Source: Impatiens glandulifera (Eukaryota; Streptophyta; Magnoliopsida; Ericales; Balsaminaceae). From it: a DNA stretch of 64,000 nt. Shown piece by piece: positions 62,427-64,000 of this stretch (position 1 is its first letter; each line of letters starts with the position of its first letter). A model generated the notes under the pieces. It had not been told where the DNA came from. It was given only the letters and a program-made list of their open reading frames with translations, and did no database searches. The position numbers and the translations under genes are program-made. The stretch lies in the NCBI RefSeq assembly GCF_907164915.1, contig NW_025919337.1, forward strand, positions 119,157 to 183,156. The letters are read 5' to 3'.

Positions 62427-63240
62427 TAGTATTTTCAATCTTTTTTTAACTTAACTCCTTAATTATTTGAATTGATGACCAATGATGTGCATTCAATAAA
62501 TCAAGGAGTAGAGTTATAAAAAGAGAATGAAGAGATTGCGAAAATTACTAAAACATACGACATCCCAAATGGAGTATAACAGAGATCCTTATGTTCATAC
62601 AGGGTAAAAAACATGACAGAAAGTCTGAAGAAAAAGAAATAACATAATTTTAATACATTTTCTGCATCAAATCAGACTGAACCAAAATGGGAAGTCGTTA
62701 CATCCTTCTACAAAAGAATGACATGAAAATGAAAGCAATTCAATGCTAGAAAAGATGAAATAAGATAATTGTAGGTTTCAAGAAAATAAAAACAAAAAAT
62801 TGGTAATAAATGAAGAGGCTAAATCATTCAGGAATATGACAACAACCAATAGAAAGGGGTGAAATTGCCGAATTTTTTGATAAGAAAGTTTATGATGCCA
62901 TTGAATGGAAAGTCATTTTGTGGCACCTCAATTACATTAAATGAAGTTTGGAGGCAACATATTATCATTAGGAAGACGAAGATGATACAAACTGTGAGAA
63001 TCCATCAAAATAGATACAAATTGCAACCGATGATCCAACAAAAGTATGTGTTTTCTGTCTTAAAAATATGTTTATGCTTTTGTGTCATCTATTTTGATTT
63101 GATTGCAACATAAATAAGTAGATTAATGTTAAATTTATTAAAATTTATTTAAACAATAAAAGTAATTTTTTAATTATACAATCAAGAAATTAGAACAACT
63201 TGGATACTAAGAACTTTTGTTTAGAGTCAAAACTTTATTT
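62427..63240 (+). repeat. Direct repeat downstream of AGO copy B
   Basis: Full-length copy of the repeat at 53005-53729, including the MKLPNF frame (62859-63113). It carries a few substitutions shared with the truncated copy at 27177-27592 (for example TCAATAAATCAAGGAGTAGA), so up- and downstream copies form two old subtypes. Confidence 0.85.
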
Positions 63241-63479
63241 ATTAAATTGGCTGAACTATTTCAGAAACTTGTCTAATAATTTTTGTTCAAGTTTTTTTTC
63301 TTGTACTGTAAAACAAGTTGGTGGTGATATACTATGATGTTCGTTTCTTAACTAATAAACCAAAGAAAAAAAAATAGGACAAATACTCTTTATACAAAAA
63401 TCACAATGTTTACGCGATTCTTGAATAAGTTTTTTACTTTTTAAATTAATAAGACAGTATACAATATAAAAATTAAAAA

Positions 63480-63965
63480 GAAGAAAGATATTCAATAGAT
63501 TGACTAACATAAACTAAGAAATCTTTACTTAATTGAAAACAAACAAGTTAAGAAAACTAAAACATATAGGCATTTCATTCTCAAATATTTTCACAATCAA
63601 CATTTGATTGACTTGATTAATTGTATATATACCAGTGTCTACTCTACATATTACTTCCCATGACAATCAAATACATATATTTTTTCAGTTCAAATATAAA
63701 CTTTGGATGCTATTTTGGCAATTTATGATAGGATATGAGTATGAATAATTAAAAGATAAAGAAAAACTGAAGCATTCTAACTAGTCTAAAATAATATTTA
63801 TTATTTTCCATTTCAAATTTAGATTTGAAAAAGACATTAATAACTGCAACATCTAAGGAGTCATAGCTAAAAAATAAAGTTTTCCAATAAATGGAAATGA
63901 AGAATTCAACGCGGAGTCCTATCTAATTGGGGCTATTGATTAAAGTCACGACACACTAAAAATAC
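63480..63965 (+). repeat. Diverged left arm of the foldback repeat
   Basis: Resembles 27860-28470: AAGAAATCTTTACTTAATTG, CACAATCAACATTTGA, ATTCTAACTAGTCTAAAATA and GAATTCAACGCGGAGTC follow the same order. The inverted partner, if present, would lie beyond the window. 63241-63479 is AT-rich with no gene. Confidence 0.5.
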
Positions 63966-64000
63966 ATTACAAACAATAGAGAAAAGTGAGGGGCAAAATA

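Overview
The window looks like nuclear DNA of a flowering plant, probably a eudicot. It is AT-rich, its genes have many short GT-AG introns, and it is dense with plant-type transposons (Copia, LINE, CACTA, hAT and Mutator-like TIR elements, MITEs). No bacterial-style operons, organelle genes or CRISPR arrays are visible. The only genes that look intact are two Argonaute genes of the AGO5 type, plus the gag start of a Copia retrotransposon that runs off the left edge.

The main structure is a direct, tandem segmental duplication of about 25-26 kb. Unit A runs from about 2629 to 27592 and unit B from about 36783 to 62836, separated by a spacer of about 9 kb. Each unit carries, in the same order: an AT-rich leader; a satellite array with a period of about 310-330 bp; a 5.7-5.8 kb TIR element holding decayed pieces of a nicalin gene and of a DnaJ-type zinc-finger gene; a 1.4 kb hAT-like element; a degenerate proline-rich fragment and a Ty3-type LTR fragment; a direct repeat; a CACTA transposase remnant; AT-rich tandem repeats; and the AGO5-like gene. 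The units have since diverged. Unit A has a private 4.4 kb segment (13235-17668) with a pTAC5-like pseudogene. Unit B has about 3.2 kb of extra DNA at 49755-52990 and a longer CACTA remnant.

Both Argonautes read as 22 exons and 989 codons. They keep the N-terminal RG-rich tail and the N, PAZ, MID and PIWI domains. In both, the third base triplet after the PIWI His-Arg pair encodes no acid: the catalytic glutamate finger position is isoleucine (I738), while the two Asp and the His of the slicer site remain. Copy A also carries an 84-bp tandem duplication that creates a second, in-frame 3' splice site inside PAZ.

Other notable structure includes a hexamer array with a G3N3 pattern (strong G-quadruplex potential) next to tRNA-Phe-like sequences with an enlarged T loop, seen three times; a long foldback repeat just downstream of AGO copy A (27840-29240); and direct repeats of about 0.4-0.8 kb on both sides of each AGO gene. 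All family assignments were made by reading the sequence and from memory of the families; no database search was run.
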